Source: Rhodococcus_G sp042754225 (lineage in GTDB: Bacteria; Actinomycetota; Actinomycetes; Mycobacteriales; Mycobacteriaceae). From it: DNA of 64,000 bases. This document shows, piece after piece, positions 46,123 through 54,617 of this stretch. Position 1 is the stretch's first letter. Each line of letters opens with the position of its first letter. A program made the position numbers and the translations under genes. The stretch is taken from NCBI RefSeq assembly GCF_042754225.1, contig NZ_JBHZAH010000011.1, forward strand, positions 1 to 64,000, in the 5' to 3' direction. The notes under the pieces are model-generated. The model ran no database searches, was not told the origin of the DNA, and worked only from the letters and a program-made list of their open reading frames with translations.

Positions 46123-47262
46123 GTGATTGATGGGCTGACCTTTTCGGACAACGACCAGATGGCTCGCCTCACGACGAACATGCGGGACTACGCATCCACG
46201 GTTCGCGAGGACTTGCGTGATGCCACGCGAAGTGGCTGCTTCCCCTTGGAAATCTATCGGGAGATGGGTGCGAGAGGCTGGCTCGCGCCCTTCGCACCCG
46301 CCTCGGACGGCGGGTTAGGCGGCGGAGTCGCGGAATACTGTGCCATTGCAGAGGAGGTCGCCTTCTCGGGGCTCGTCAGCCCGCAGATCGCCACTCAGGG
46401 GCAGCGGTGGCTTCTCGACTGGGGCACGGCAGCTCAGAGAGATCGGTACCTCGGCCCGATCTCACGCGGTGAGATCGTCTTCTCGGAGTCCATCTCCGAG
46501 CCCGGCGTAGGGTCTTCACTCAAAGAAATGCGGGCCAGTGCGCGCCGTGACGGCACGGACTGGATCCTTCAGGGACGCAAAACCCACGTGAACCTCGGGC
46601 ATCAGTCGGACGTGACCTTGATGTACGCGATCGCCGAGGAGGGGCTGACGGCCTTCCTGGTGGACACGAGCCTGCCGGGATTCAGCTCGCACGAGACGGC
46701 CCCGATCGGTGGACGCATGTTGCCGACGGCCGACATGGTGTTCGACGACGTCCGTGTGCCGGCGGGCGCCGTGCTGGGCGAGGTCGGCGACGGCATGAGC
46801 ACCTTCTTCAGCACCTTCAACATCAGCCGCCTGGGCAACGCCTCGGAGGCCATCGGCACTGCCCGCCGTGCTCTGAGTCTCGCCGTGACGTACGCCAAGG
46901 GACGGCAGGTCGGCGCCCATCGCGTCACGGACTTCCAGGGCATCCAGTGGATCCTGGCCGACCGCTTCTCCGATCTGTACGCCGCCTCGCTGGTGCGCGA
47001 CCGGGCAGCCGCGCAGGCCGACGCGGGCCATGATCCGGCCTTCGAGACCTCTCTGGCCAAGAAGCTCGCCATCGAGGCGGCCGAACGCACCACCAACGAC
47101 GTCTTCGCACTGACCGGGGGACACGGCCTCTACTTCGACGAGGAGTTCGGTCAGCTCCTGCATGACGTCAAGGTGCTGCGGATCGGCGGTGGATCTCTCG
47201 AGGTGCTGCGCAACTACGTGGCGCGATGTGTGCTGCGCTCGCCGGAGGAGGTCGGACTGTGA
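46123..47262 (+). CDS. acyl-CoA dehydrogenase
   Basis: About 379 residues from GTG 46123. The N-terminal helical domain, the middle FAD-contact strand VFSESISEPGVGSS, the DMVFDDVRVPAGAVLGEVG segment and the C-terminal four-helix bundle with FALTGGHGLYFDEE and IGGGSLEVLRNYVARCVL fit the acyl-CoA dehydrogenase family. It oxidises an acyl-CoA with FAD and passes electrons to ETF. Chain length or ring specificity is not readable. The stop overlaps the next start as GTGA, so the gene is translationally coupled to the ligase. Confidence 0.88.
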   Translation: MIDGLTFSDNDQMARLTTNMRDYASTVREDLRDATRSGCFPLEIYREMGARGWLAPFAPASDGGLGGGVAEYCAIAEEVAFSGLVSPQIATQGQRWLLDWGTAAQRDRYLGPISRGEIVFSESISEPGVGSSLKEMRASARRDGTDWILQGRKTHVNLGHQSDVTLMYAIAEEGLTAFLVDTSLPGFSSHETAPIGGRMLPTADMVFDDVRVPAGAVLGEVGDGMSTFFSTFNISRLGNASEAIGTARRALSLAVTYAKGRQVGAHRVTDFQGIQWILADRFSDLYAASLVRDRAAAQADAGHDPAFETSLAKKLAIEAAERTTNDVFALTGGHGLYFDEEFGQLLHDVKVLRIGGGSLEVLRNYVARCVLRSPEEVGL

Positions 47263-48752
47263 TCGAGAACCTGGCCCAACTGATCGAGTATCGGCGCGCG
47301 CGCTCTCCGCGGCAGCGCTTCGGCGTCGCAGGGGATCATCGACCGTTCGAGGAGGTCGCCGACCGAGCTGCGGGATTCGTCGAGATCCTCTCGGCACATG
47401 GCCTCGGTCGTGGCACACGGGTCGCGTTGATCGGCCGCAACTCACTGGCGTACCTGACGGCATGGGTCGGCCTCCAGTTGGCGGGCGTCGAAGCGGCACT
47501 AGTCAATCCGACGTACGCCGACGACATGCTGGAGCAGATGCTGACGAACCTCGGGGTGGACGGCGTCGTGGTGGCCGACGTCAATCCCGTGCTCCGGCCC
47601 TGGTTCGGCACCGACCGCTACATCGATGCCTCACAGCTCGCTCACGGAACCGTAGTCGCCGGGGAGGCTGTCCTGACCGTCCCCGACCCTGTCGGCACCA
47701 TGCCCGGGATGGGACGTGCTTCCTCCGACCTTGCGGGCTTCATCCACACATCGGGCACCACGGGGCTGCCGAAATTCTGTGCGCTGAGCCACGAGTACCA
47801 CCTCAGTCTCGGCCGCTTCATCGCTGACATGATGACGATCGGGCCTGACGACACGGTCTTCGCTCCGCTGCCCATGTTCCACATCAACCCGCTCGGATAC
47901 GGGATCGTGGGCGGCCTCGTAGCCGGAGCGAACGCCCTGGGCGCTCCGCGGTTCTCCGCGAGTGCCTTCTGGACCCAAGTCAGAGACGAGGGCGTCACTG
48001 CGGCGATCCTTCACATCCCTCCCGTCGAGATCCTGAAGAAGAGGACCACCCGCGAGGACGCACAGGGCCACCGTCTGCGCGTGTCCTTCGGTGCTGATGC
48101 GGAGTTCATGGAGCGCTTCCAGGTACCCGTCGGCCTGTCGGGTTACGGATCCACGGAGGCCGCCGGGCTCACACATTCTCGGGTCTGGCGTCGCGGCGAG
48201 GTGCCGGACGATGGGTCGCCCCTGGTGAGGTATGCCGGCGACGCCAGGCGCGACGTGGAGTGGCGCCTTGCCGAAGACGGCGAGATCCAGGTGCGTGGCA
48301 GGCGCCCGCATGTCCTCTTCGACGGCTATCAGGTCGGCGACCAACTCACGTCCGTTGTGGACGTGGACGGCTGGTTCTCCACGGGAGATCTTGGCTCACT
48401 CGACCCGAGCGGCGGTCTTGTCTTCCGTGAGCGGCGTGCTGAGTCCATCCGCGTAAAGGGTGAGTTCGTGCCCATCGACATGGTCGAGAGGGAGCTCTCC
48501 GACGTTCCGGGCCTGGCCGACTTCGCGCTGTGGAAACACCCGGGTGACCTGCAGGACGACCAGGTCGTCCTGTACACCGAGGGCGCGCAGGTCGACCTGG
48601 ACGTGCTGCGGGCTGTGAGCGGTTCCCTCCCCGCCTTCATGCGGCCGGCCTACCTGATCCGGGTCGAGCAGCTTCCGCGAGACGAGGGTGTGGGAAAGGT
48701 CCGGAGGCGCCAGCTCCCGGATCTGGCGGAACTCGAACGGACTGCGCTGTGA
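47259..48752 (+). CDS. acyl-CoA ligase (AMP-forming)
   Basis: A 497-residue adenylate-forming enzyme from GTG 47259 with GGAGGAG in front. The P-loop motif HTSGTTGLPKF is at about residues 163-173, FAPLPMFHINPLGYG and GYGSTEAAG follow, then STGDLGSLDPSGGLVFRERR and the C-terminal Lys region VGKVRRRQL. It activates a carboxylic acid to its CoA thioester, the natural first step before the dehydrogenase encoded upstream. The acid is unknown. Confidence 0.88.
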   Translation: MIENLAQLIEYRRARSPRQRFGVAGDHRPFEEVADRAAGFVEILSAHGLGRGTRVALIGRNSLAYLTAWVGLQLAGVEAALVNPTYADDMLEQMLTNLGVDGVVVADVNPVLRPWFGTDRYIDASQLAHGTVVAGEAVLTVPDPVGTMPGMGRASSDLAGFIHTSGTTGLPKFCALSHEYHLSLGRFIADMMTIGPDDTVFAPLPMFHINPLGYGIVGGLVAGANALGAPRFSASAFWTQVRDEGVTAAILHIPPVEILKKRTTREDAQGHRLRVSFGADAEFMERFQVPVGLSGYGSTEAAGLTHSRVWRRGEVPDDGSPLVRYAGDARRDVEWRLAEDGEIQVRGRRPHVLFDGYQVGDQLTSVVDVDGWFSTGDLGSLDPSGGLVFRERRAESIRVKGEFVPIDMVERELSDVPGLADFALWKHPGDLQDDQVVLYTEGAQVDLDVLRAVSGSLPAFMRPAYLIRVEQLPRDEGVGKVRRRQLPDLAELERTAL

Positions 48753-49567
48753 GCGGTTTCATCGACTTCCATGTGCATTCCGGCCCGAGCTTGATGCCGC
48801 GCCACCACGACGACCACGAGATCAGGCAGGTGGTCGAGGGCGCTGGAGTTGAGCGTTTCGTGCTCAAAGCGCACGAGGGATCGACCGCCGAACGCGCCAT
48901 CCTCGTGGGAGGCGGCGCAATCGGCTCCATCGTGCTCAACTCACCGGTAGGCGGCGCAAACCCGGATGCCGTCGCGGTCGCAAGCCAGCTTGGGGCCCGG
49001 GTGATCTGGATGCCCACCATCTCGGCTGAGGCGCACCTCCGCGGCTCCGGCCGGCCGGAGACCAGCGTCCTCCAGCACCTCACCTTCAACCCAGTGCCGG
49101 TCTGTCGTGATGGTGTGCTCCTCGAGGAGTGGTACGACGTCCTCGATCTCGTCGCCCGTGACGACCGCGTCCTCGCGTCTGGACACATCGCAATCGATGA
49201 GGCTGTTGAGGTCTTCACCGAGGCCCGTCGCCGGGGCGTGCAGCGGTTCCTCGTCAACCACCCCCTCCTCGGCCATCTTGGTTGGAGGCGGGAGCACTTC
49301 GCGGTTCTGGCGGAACTGGGCGCCTACATCGAGGTGGGGGTCCTCGCCGATCAGGTCGAGGCCAGCGTCACCGGACACACCGCGACCTCGGTGATTGCGG
49401 CGGGTTATCCCGAGGAACTGTTGGTCTTCGGCAGCGACCTGGGGCATCGATCGTTTCCCGACGCCGACCCCGGCATCGCCGACTGGGTCGCCGCCACAGA
49501 GCCGCTCCTCGGCGCCCGGAGACTCAACCGCATCATGACCGTCAACGGCGAGGAGCTCTTGTCATGA
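48749..49567 (+). CDS. DUF6282-type amidohydrolase-superfamily protein
   Basis: A 272-residue protein overlapping both neighbours by four bases (GTGA and ATGA). The N-terminal metal motif DFHVHSGPS has the two histidines (residues 8 and 10) of metal-dependent hydrolases; further candidates are ASGHIAIDE, FLVNHPLLGHLG and FGSDLGH. DUF6282 is an uncharacterised branch of the amidohydrolase superfamily. Its fixed place between a CoA ligase and a crotonase suggests it hydrolyses a ring, lactone or amide in this pathway; this is inference. Confidence 0.75.
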   Translation: MSGFIDFHVHSGPSLMPRHHDDHEIRQVVEGAGVERFVLKAHEGSTAERAILVGGGAIGSIVLNSPVGGANPDAVAVASQLGARVIWMPTISAEAHLRGSGRPETSVLQHLTFNPVPVCRDGVLLEEWYDVLDLVARDDRVLASGHIAIDEAVEVFTEARRRGVQRFLVNHPLLGHLGWRREHFAVLAELGAYIEVGVLADQVEASVTGHTATSVIAAGYPEELLVFGSDLGHRSFPDADPGIADWVAATEPLLGARRLNRIMTVNGEELLS

Positions 49568-50385
49568 ACCACCCTCAGGACGCGCTGCTGGTCGAGCACC
49601 GCGACAACGGCGTGGTAGTGCTCACGATGAACCGCCCCGAGGTGCGCAATGTCATCTCGGACGAACCGCTGCTCTCGCTGCTGACGGACGCATTCGAATC
49701 ACTTGCCGACACCGTTCACGCCCGCGTGATCGTTCTGACCGGGAGCGGGCCGGCATTCAGCGCAGGCGGCAATCTCAAGCAGATGCGGGACAGGAGTGGC
49801 TCCCTCGCGGGAGGCGGCGTCTCGACGGCGGAGGGCTACCGCCGTGGAATGCACCGGCTGATCGCAGCCGTGTTCGGTGCAGGCGTTCCGACCATCGCGG
49901 CCGTCAACGGCCACGCGATGGGCGCAGGCCTCGACCTCGCCCTCGCCTGCGACATCCGGATCATCGCCGACGCGGCACGAGTCGGCTCCACCTTCGTCAC
50001 CGTCGGACTCGCACCCGGTGACGGTGGCGCATGGCTGCTCCCCCGGGCAGTGGGGCAGCAGAGAGCAGCTGAACTGGCCTTCACCGGGAGAACGGTCACC
50101 GCGGCGGAGGCAGTCCAGCTGGGCATAGCGCTAGAGGCGCATCCGCTGGCCGAGCTCCGGGACGCGGCGTTAACGCTGGCCGACCACATCGCAGACAACT
50201 CTCCACCCGCAGTGCGCTACACGAAGAAACTGCTCAGGCAGCCCGTCGCCACGCTCGCCGAGCATCTGGAACTCGTGGCGCCCCTGCAGGCTCTCCTGCA
50301 CGACACCATCGAGCATGAGGCTGCCACCCGGCGCCTCCTGGACGCCATCGCGACCCGGCGGGCCCAGGGGGAGACTGAGCGTTAG
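49564..50385 (+). CDS. enoyl-CoA hydratase/isomerase (crotonase) family protein
   Basis: A 273-residue crotonase from ATG 49564. Oxyanion-hole segments AFSAGGNLKQM and NGHAMGAGLDLALACD are clear, and VGLAPGDGGAWLLPR is the third signature. By eye, the two glutamates of classical hydratase are replaced (Asp about 124 and Phe about 144), while an Asp in PGDGG is present, so isomerase, hydrolase or C-C lyase activity is as likely as hydration. It is the last gene of the coupled enzyme set. Confidence 0.85.
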   Translation: MNHPQDALLVEHRDNGVVVLTMNRPEVRNVISDEPLLSLLTDAFESLADTVHARVIVLTGSGPAFSAGGNLKQMRDRSGSLAGGGVSTAEGYRRGMHRLIAAVFGAGVPTIAAVNGHAMGAGLDLALACDIRIIADAARVGSTFVTVGLAPGDGGAWLLPRAVGQQRAAELAFTGRTVTAAEAVQLGIALEAHPLAELRDAALTLADHIADNSPPAVRYTKKLLRQPVATLAEHLELVAPLQALLHDTIEHEAATRRLLDAIATRRAQGETER

Positions 50386-50441
50386 CATCATCCATCGGGC
50401 CGGTCGGCTCGCCGTCGCCCACCGCTATCGAGGAGAGTCGC

Positions 50442-51182
50442 TTGCAGGGGATCGCTCGTGCTCTGCAGATTTTCGAGCATGTCGCCAACTTCGGTCCCAT
50501 CGGGGTCAGCGACCTGTCCCGCCGCGTCGGCCTGCCGAAGTCGACGACCCAGCGGCACCTGCTCGCCCTGGCAGAGGCAGGGTGGATCCGCTCGGTCGGC
50601 GAGCGTGACCTCACCCGATGGGTCGTCACGCCGAAAGCTCTCCTGCTGAGCCAGAACGGTTCCCGTGAGGGTGCAATCGCCGAGGTCGCGGTCGAGTTCA
50701 TGACGAAGCTCCGCGACGAGATCGACGAGACCGTCGTGTTGCAAGTCCCCAAGACGACCTTCGAGACGACGTACATCGCCCATGTCGACTCCCAGCAGCC
50801 GGTGCGGACCTTCATCCCCGTGGGAGTCTCGAGCTTCATCACCTTGAGCGCTGGCGGCCTGGCCATGCTGGCGCATCGCTCCGAAGCCGAGATCGAGGAG
50901 GTGCTGAGCCACGAGATCCCGGCCACTACGCCCGCGTCGATCACCGACCCGGAGGTCATTCGCAGCTATCTGCCGACGGTTCGAGAGCTCGGCTACTCCG
51001 TGAGCCGGGGTCAGAACCGACCGGGCGTCCGCTCGGTCGGTGCCGCCGTGCTCGACTCCGGCGGGCGTCCGATCGCAGGGCTGGGCATCTCCATCCCCGA
51101 GAGCCGTTTCGACGACATGCGGATCCCCGAATGGGGAGCCCGAATTCACGCCACCGCCGCGGAAGTCTCAGCCCGACTCTGA
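50442..51182 (+). CDS. IclR-family transcriptional regulator
   Basis: A 246-residue protein from TTG 50442 with AGGAGAGTCGC in front. The winged helix is GPIGVSDLSRRVGLPKSTTQ followed by RHLLALAEAGWIRSV, and the C-terminal effector domain includes YIAHVDSQQPVRTFIPVG and GLGISIPESRF. IclR proteins commonly control adjacent aromatic or organic-acid catabolism. It follows the crotonase gene by 56 bases and is the best candidate to bind the two matching inverted repeats at 43190 and 46082. Confidence 0.9.
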   Translation: MQGIARALQIFEHVANFGPIGVSDLSRRVGLPKSTTQRHLLALAEAGWIRSVGERDLTRWVVTPKALLLSQNGSREGAIAEVAVEFMTKLRDEIDETVVLQVPKTTFETTYIAHVDSQQPVRTFIPVGVSSFITLSAGGLAMLAHRSEAEIEEVLSHEIPATTPASITDPEVIRSYLPTVRELGYSVSRGQNRPGVRSVGAAVLDSGGRPIAGLGISIPESRFDDMRIPEWGARIHATAAEVSARL

Positions 51183-51204
51183 GTACGCCGGCGGCAAATA
51201 CGGC

Positions 51205-51312
51205 CGCCTGTCCGTGGATATGTCGGTGCTACCGGCCGAGCGGCGCCGGTTCCTGGCTGCGCTGGGTCGGCGGCTGACCGGGCAGGCAGTGGAGCGGCCG
51301 GATCCGCAGCGT
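51205..51312 (+). pseudogene. Tn3-family transposase remnant, next part of the protein
   Basis: RLSVDMSVLPAERRRFLAAL continues as GRRLTGQAVERPDPQR, a conserved stretch of Tn3-family TnpA that in intact proteins follows shortly after the VEA-x-x-AAVKA segment found at 42980-43005. It begins 22 bases after the IclR stop and fuses in frame to a DUF4386-like tail. Confidence 0.7.
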
Positions 51313-51693
51313 AGCGAATTCTGCCGTCTCGCCGGCAAACTCGCCGACTCTGGCGAGGCGCCGGCCATCCATGACTGGACGTTCCTGCTCGGCCCGAGCG
51401 TGGTGCTCGGCGTGAACAGCCTGCTGCTGGCCTACCTGGCGTACCGGTCGGAGCTCGCGCCCCGGCCCATCGCAGTGCTCGGGCTCGTCGGTGGCCCGCT
51501 CGTCACCGCCTCGGCCATTGCCGTGCTGTTCGGGCTCTATGGCCCTGCCGTCCATGCGATCTCCGCGCTGCCGGTGTTCGCGTGGGAGGTCAGCTTTGCC
51601 GTCTACCTGATTGCCAAGGGCTTCAAGGCATTCCCCGTCGCCGACCGCACCGTCGCCGCGGGCGGTGTGCACCCCGAGTTGTCGGTGGCGTGA
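51313..51693 (+). pseudogene. C-terminal half of a DUF4386 membrane protein
   Basis: After the transposase piece, the same frame reads FLLGPSVVLGVNSLLLAYLA, SELAPRPIAVLGLVGGPLVT and ALPVFAWEVSFAVYLIAKGF, three helices of a DUF4386 protein. The N-terminal half is missing, so the mobile element cut this gene. An ATG at 51220 could start a 157-residue transposase/DUF4386 hybrid, but no ribosome site supports it. Confidence 0.65.
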
Positions 51694-51756
51694 GACCCGC
51701 GCCTTCTCTGCGGTGGGTGGTCTCGCTCGGCGTGGGGGTGCGCGGCCTGCGTGAAT

Positions 51757-51778
51757 ATGATTCAGTTATATGAATCAT
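51757..51778. promoter_or_regulatory. MarR-type operator before the NAD(P)-binding protein gene
   Basis: ATGATTCA (51757-51764) and TGAATCAT (51771-51778), perfect arms with a six-base spacer GTTATA, 24 bases before the start codon. Nearly the same element is at 53022-53043. Confidence 0.7.
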
Positions 51779-51801
51779 TTACTGCTGCGATCGGAGTTGC
51801 T

Positions 51802-52434
51802 ATGGACCTGTTGATGGCCGGGGTGACCGGCGGCACGGGGCGGTTGGCGTTGGAGCGGGCACTCGACGCCGGCCATGGGGTGGTTGCGGTCGCCCGCCGA
51901 CCGGAGGCGGTGGCGGCCCGACCGGGGCTGCGGGTGATCGGGGGTGACGTGCTGCAGGGCGGGCAGTGGCGCTCGGAGGTCGGCGACTGCCGGGCCGTCC
52001 TGTCCTGCCTGGGCAGCACGGATCGCAAGCATTCGACCACCGTCTACTCGCAGGGAACGGCGAACCTGTTGGCGGCGCTCGCCGGCGGGCCGGAGCGGCG
52101 GCTCGTCTGCCTGTCCTCGGCAGGCCTGGAGATTGCGCCAGGCACCTCGTGGGCCCAGCGCGTGGTGACTCGGCTGGTGATCCAGCCGCGATACCGGCAC
52201 GGATACGCCGACATGGCCCGGATGGAGGAGTTCGTCACGGCGCAGGACGTGCGATGGACCATCATCCGGCCGCCGATGCTGACCGATGCCGCTCCGGCGG
52301 GCGAGGTCCGGGCGGCCGTGAACGGGCACCTGGACAAGCCTCGGTCGATCAGCCGGGCCGCCCTGGCCGACTACGCCGTGCGGGTCCTGGACGACCCCGC
52401 GACCTGGCGGGGAACGGTCGAGGTCTCGGCCTGA
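51802..52434 (+). CDS. atypical SDR / NAD(P)H-binding protein (NmrA-like)
   Basis: A 210-residue protein from ATG 51802 (GGAGTTGCT in front). The Rossmann motif AGVTGGTGRLALERALDAGH is at the N-terminus; SCLGSTDRKHSTTVYSQGT, LVCLSSAGLEI and WTIIRPPMLTDAAPAG follow the pattern of the NAD(P)H-binding SDR group. Such proteins act as reductases or redox sensors. Its operator matches that of the marR/SDR intergenic region, placing it in the same regulon. Confidence 0.8.
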   Translation: MDLLMAGVTGGTGRLALERALDAGHGVVAVARRPEAVAARPGLRVIGGDVLQGGQWRSEVGDCRAVLSCLGSTDRKHSTTVYSQGTANLLAALAGGPERRLVCLSSAGLEIAPGTSWAQRVVTRLVIQPRYRHGYADMARMEEFVTAQDVRWTIIRPPMLTDAAPAGEVRAAVNGHLDKPRSISRAALADYAVRVLDDPATWRGTVEVSA

Positions 52435-52507
52435 CCGAGGCGCGGACCCTGTGCCGCGCGACGCTCGACGTCGCGCGGCACAGGCGTCTCGGGCCGATGT
52501 GCGTCCG

Positions 52508-52996
52508 TCAGGGCTGGCCGCGATAGCCGGGGTGTACGTCCGGCTCGATGCCGTGACTGGTGGCCACCTTCGCCAGTAACTCGCCCAGGGTGCGCCGCTC
52601 GTCTGCCGACAGGGCTTCGACCAGGTCGGCCTCGTGCGCCTCCCCGATCTCGCGCATCTGTGCCATCACCGCGCGGCCGCCCACCGACAGATGCAGTTCG
52701 TAGTTGCGACGATCCCGGGCGCTGCGTTGACGCTCCACCAGCCCCTTGGCCTGCAGTCCGTCCACCAGCGCCACCACCCGGCTCGGCACCACTCCGAGCT
52801 TGGACGCCAGTGCCTGTTGGCTCATTCCTGGATCGGTCGCGATCAGCCGCAGCAGGCCGACGTCGCTGGGCTGCAGCTCCAGCGCGGACAGTCGCTCCGC
52901 GAACCGGGCGGTGGCGTACATGCCGAGCTGGGACAACAGGAAGCTCACCCGCTGCGCGGGCGGTCGGAACGGCTGCGCCGCGGGGTCGGTGGCCAT
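52508..52996 (-). CDS. MarR-family transcriptional regulator
   Basis: A 162-residue protein from ATG 52996. The winged helix is MSQQALASKLGVVPSRVVAL, then VDGLQAKGLVERQRSARDRR and LHLSVGGRAVMAQM as wing. It is divergent from an SDR gene, and the region between them holds an ATGATTCT-N6-TGAATGAT site that also occurs before the gene at 51802. It probably represses itself, the SDR operon and the NAD(P)-binding gene. Confidence 0.88.
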   Translation of the reverse strand: MATDPAAQPFRPPAQRVSFLLSQLGMYATARFAERLSALELQPSDVGLLRLIATDPGMSQQALASKLGVVPSRVVALVDGLQAKGLVERQRSARDRRNYELHLSVGGRAVMAQMREIGEAHEADLVEALSADERRTLGELLAKVATSHGIEPDVHPGYRGQP

Positions 52997-53021
52997 GGCC
53001 GAACCATACCATTGACTCGAA

Positions 53022-53043
53022 ATGATTCTGTGCTATGAATGAT
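53022..53043. promoter_or_regulatory. MarR operator between marR and the SDR operon
   Basis: ATGATTCT (53022-53029), six bases, TGAATGAT (53036-53043). It matches the 51757 site in 14 of 16 arm positions. It overlaps an in-frame ATG at 53035, supporting 53047 as SDR start. Confidence 0.65.
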
Positions 53044-53046
53044 TGC

Positions 53047-53820
53047 ATGACTGGAATCAATAAGCTCGACAGAGCCGACCTCACCGGTCGGGTGGCGTTG
53101 GTGACCGGCGCGTCCGGATCGATCGGGGCAGCGGTCAGCCGCGCCCTCGCCGACCGCGGAGCGGCGGTGGCCGTGCACGGACGCACCGAGGATCGGCTGA
53201 CCGCACTGGTCCAGCAGATCCGCGGGTCGGGCGGTACGGCCACCGCTCACCTGGGCGACGTGCGCGACCCCGACCACCTGTCGGAGCTGACCGAACGGGT
53301 GGCCGCGGACCTCGGGCCGATCGACATCACGGTCCCGCTGGCCGGCGGCGCGGGCGCCCCGCAGCCGTCCGCGGCGATGAGCGCGCAGCGCTGGCGGGAA
53401 GTCATCGACCTCGACCTGACCTCGACGTTCCTCACCCTGCGTGCCGTCCTACCGGGGATGGTCGAGCGCGGCGACGGGCGGATCGTCACCGTCGCCTCGA
53501 GTGCCGGGCGCCGGGCCTCGCAGGCCAACGCCGCCTACGCGGCGGCCAAGGCGGGCGTGGTGATGCTGACCGAGCATCTGGCAAAGGAGTACGCAGGCAA
53601 CGGTATTCGGGTCAACTGCGTGGCGCCGTCCATCGTGGAGACCGACACGCTGCGGCACCGAATGCCCGCCGCGCAGCTGGCCGCCGTCGCCGAACGCGTG
53701 CCGCTGCGCCGCATCGGTCAACCCGCCGACATCGCCGAGACCGTTGCGTTTCTCGTCTCGGACCGGGCGGGATGGATCACCGGGAACACCATCGATATCA
53801 CCGGAGGGATGACGCTGTGA
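53047..53820 (+). CDS. short-chain dehydrogenase/reductase
   Basis: A 257-residue classical SDR from ATG 53047. Cofactor motif LVTGASGSIGAAVSRALADR, then PLAGGAG, catalytic Ser in VASSAGRRASQANAAYAAAK with Tyr and Lys in Y-A-A-A-K, and a C-terminal ITGNTIDITGGMTL. It is the FabG-like type and its substrate is unknown. The stop overlaps the next gene as GTGA. Three genes (SDR, membrane protein, SGNH hydrolase) form a coupled operon under the MarR site. Confidence 0.88.
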   Translation: MTGINKLDRADLTGRVALVTGASGSIGAAVSRALADRGAAVAVHGRTEDRLTALVQQIRGSGGTATAHLGDVRDPDHLSELTERVAADLGPIDITVPLAGGAGAPQPSAAMSAQRWREVIDLDLTSTFLTLRAVLPGMVERGDGRIVTVASSAGRRASQANAAYAAAKAGVVMLTEHLAKEYAGNGIRVNCVAPSIVETDTLRHRMPAAQLAAVAERVPLRRIGQPADIAETVAFLVSDRAGWITGNTIDITGGMTL

Positions 53821-54617
53821 ACGAGGACGTGACCGAAACGAGGAGTGCCGTCGGCCGGCCGACGCGCGGACCGTCGGGCGGCGTGCAGACGCTCGACGGC
53901 GCCCCCGGTCGAGCGCCGGGGAGGCGTCCGCAGGAGGGGCCGCCGTTACCGCCGGTGGCGATCGCCGCCATCGCGCTGTTCATGGCCTCGCTGGTGCTGC
54001 CGATCGTCCTGAGCGGCGGGGACGTCTACCCCTCGCCGTTCGCCTCGGGGGAGGAGATCGTCGGCTACTTCCGGGGTCGCTCGGACCAGGTGCTGGTCGC
54101 GAGCCTGCTGCAGTTCGCCGCCTCGCTGCCGTTGGTCGTCTTCGCCGCGGTCGTGTCGGTTCGGCTGGGCAGGCTCGGCGTGCAGGCGCCCGGGCCGCGG
54201 ATCGGTTTCGCGGGCGGCATCCTCGCCGCGGTATCGCTGGCGATGTCGGCCGGCTTCAGCTGGGCGTTGACCCGGCCGGAGATCCTGGCGCACGACGACT
54301 TGATCCGGCTGCTGCACGACCTGGCCTTCGTCACCGGCGGGGCCGGGTTCGTCGTGCCGCTCGGTCTGCTCGTGGCCGGCATCGCCGTGCCCGGGCTGCT
54401 GGCGCGGTTGCTGCCCCGCTGGCACGCCTGGGCGGGCCTGGTGATCGCGGCGGTGGCGATGGTCGCGACGCTGTCGGTGGCGTTGCCCGGCCTGTCGATC
54501 CTGCTGCCGATCGCCCGCTTCCCGGCCTTCGCCTGGATCGTGTCGGCGGCCTTCTTGCTGCCGCGCCGGCGGGACCGGCGTGGCGAAACCACAGCGAATC
54601 AAGGGAGTTCACGATGA
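53817..54617 (+). CDS. integral membrane protein of unknown function
   Basis: A 266-residue protein from GTG 53817. A 45-residue Pro/Gly-rich cytoplasmic N-terminus precedes about six hydrophobic helices: VAIAAIALFMASLVLPIVLS, VLVASLLQFAASLPLVVFAA, IGFAGGILAAVSLAMSAGFS, FVVPLGLLVAGIAVPGLLA, AGLVIAAVAMVATLSVALPG and a last helix. The layout is DUF4386-like in general but I cannot assign a family. It is coupled to the SDR and SGNH genes by four-base overlaps. Confidence 0.78.
   Translation: MNEDVTETRSAVGRPTRGPSGGVQTLDGAPGRAPGRRPQEGPPLPPVAIAAIALFMASLVLPIVLSGGDVYPSPFASGEEIVGYFRGRSDQVLVASLLQFAASLPLVVFAAVVSVRLGRLGVQAPGPRIGFAGGILAAVSLAMSAGFSWALTRPEILAHDDLIRLLHDLAFVTGGAGFVVPLGLLVAGIAVPGLLARLLPRWHAWAGLVIAAVAMVATLSVALPGLSILLPIARFPAFAWIVSAAFLLPRRRDRRGETTANQGSSR

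Noticed and set aside
42680..51312. Tn3 terminal inverted repeats
   Set aside because: Looked for 38-bp GGGG-type ends around both remnants and found none I could defend.
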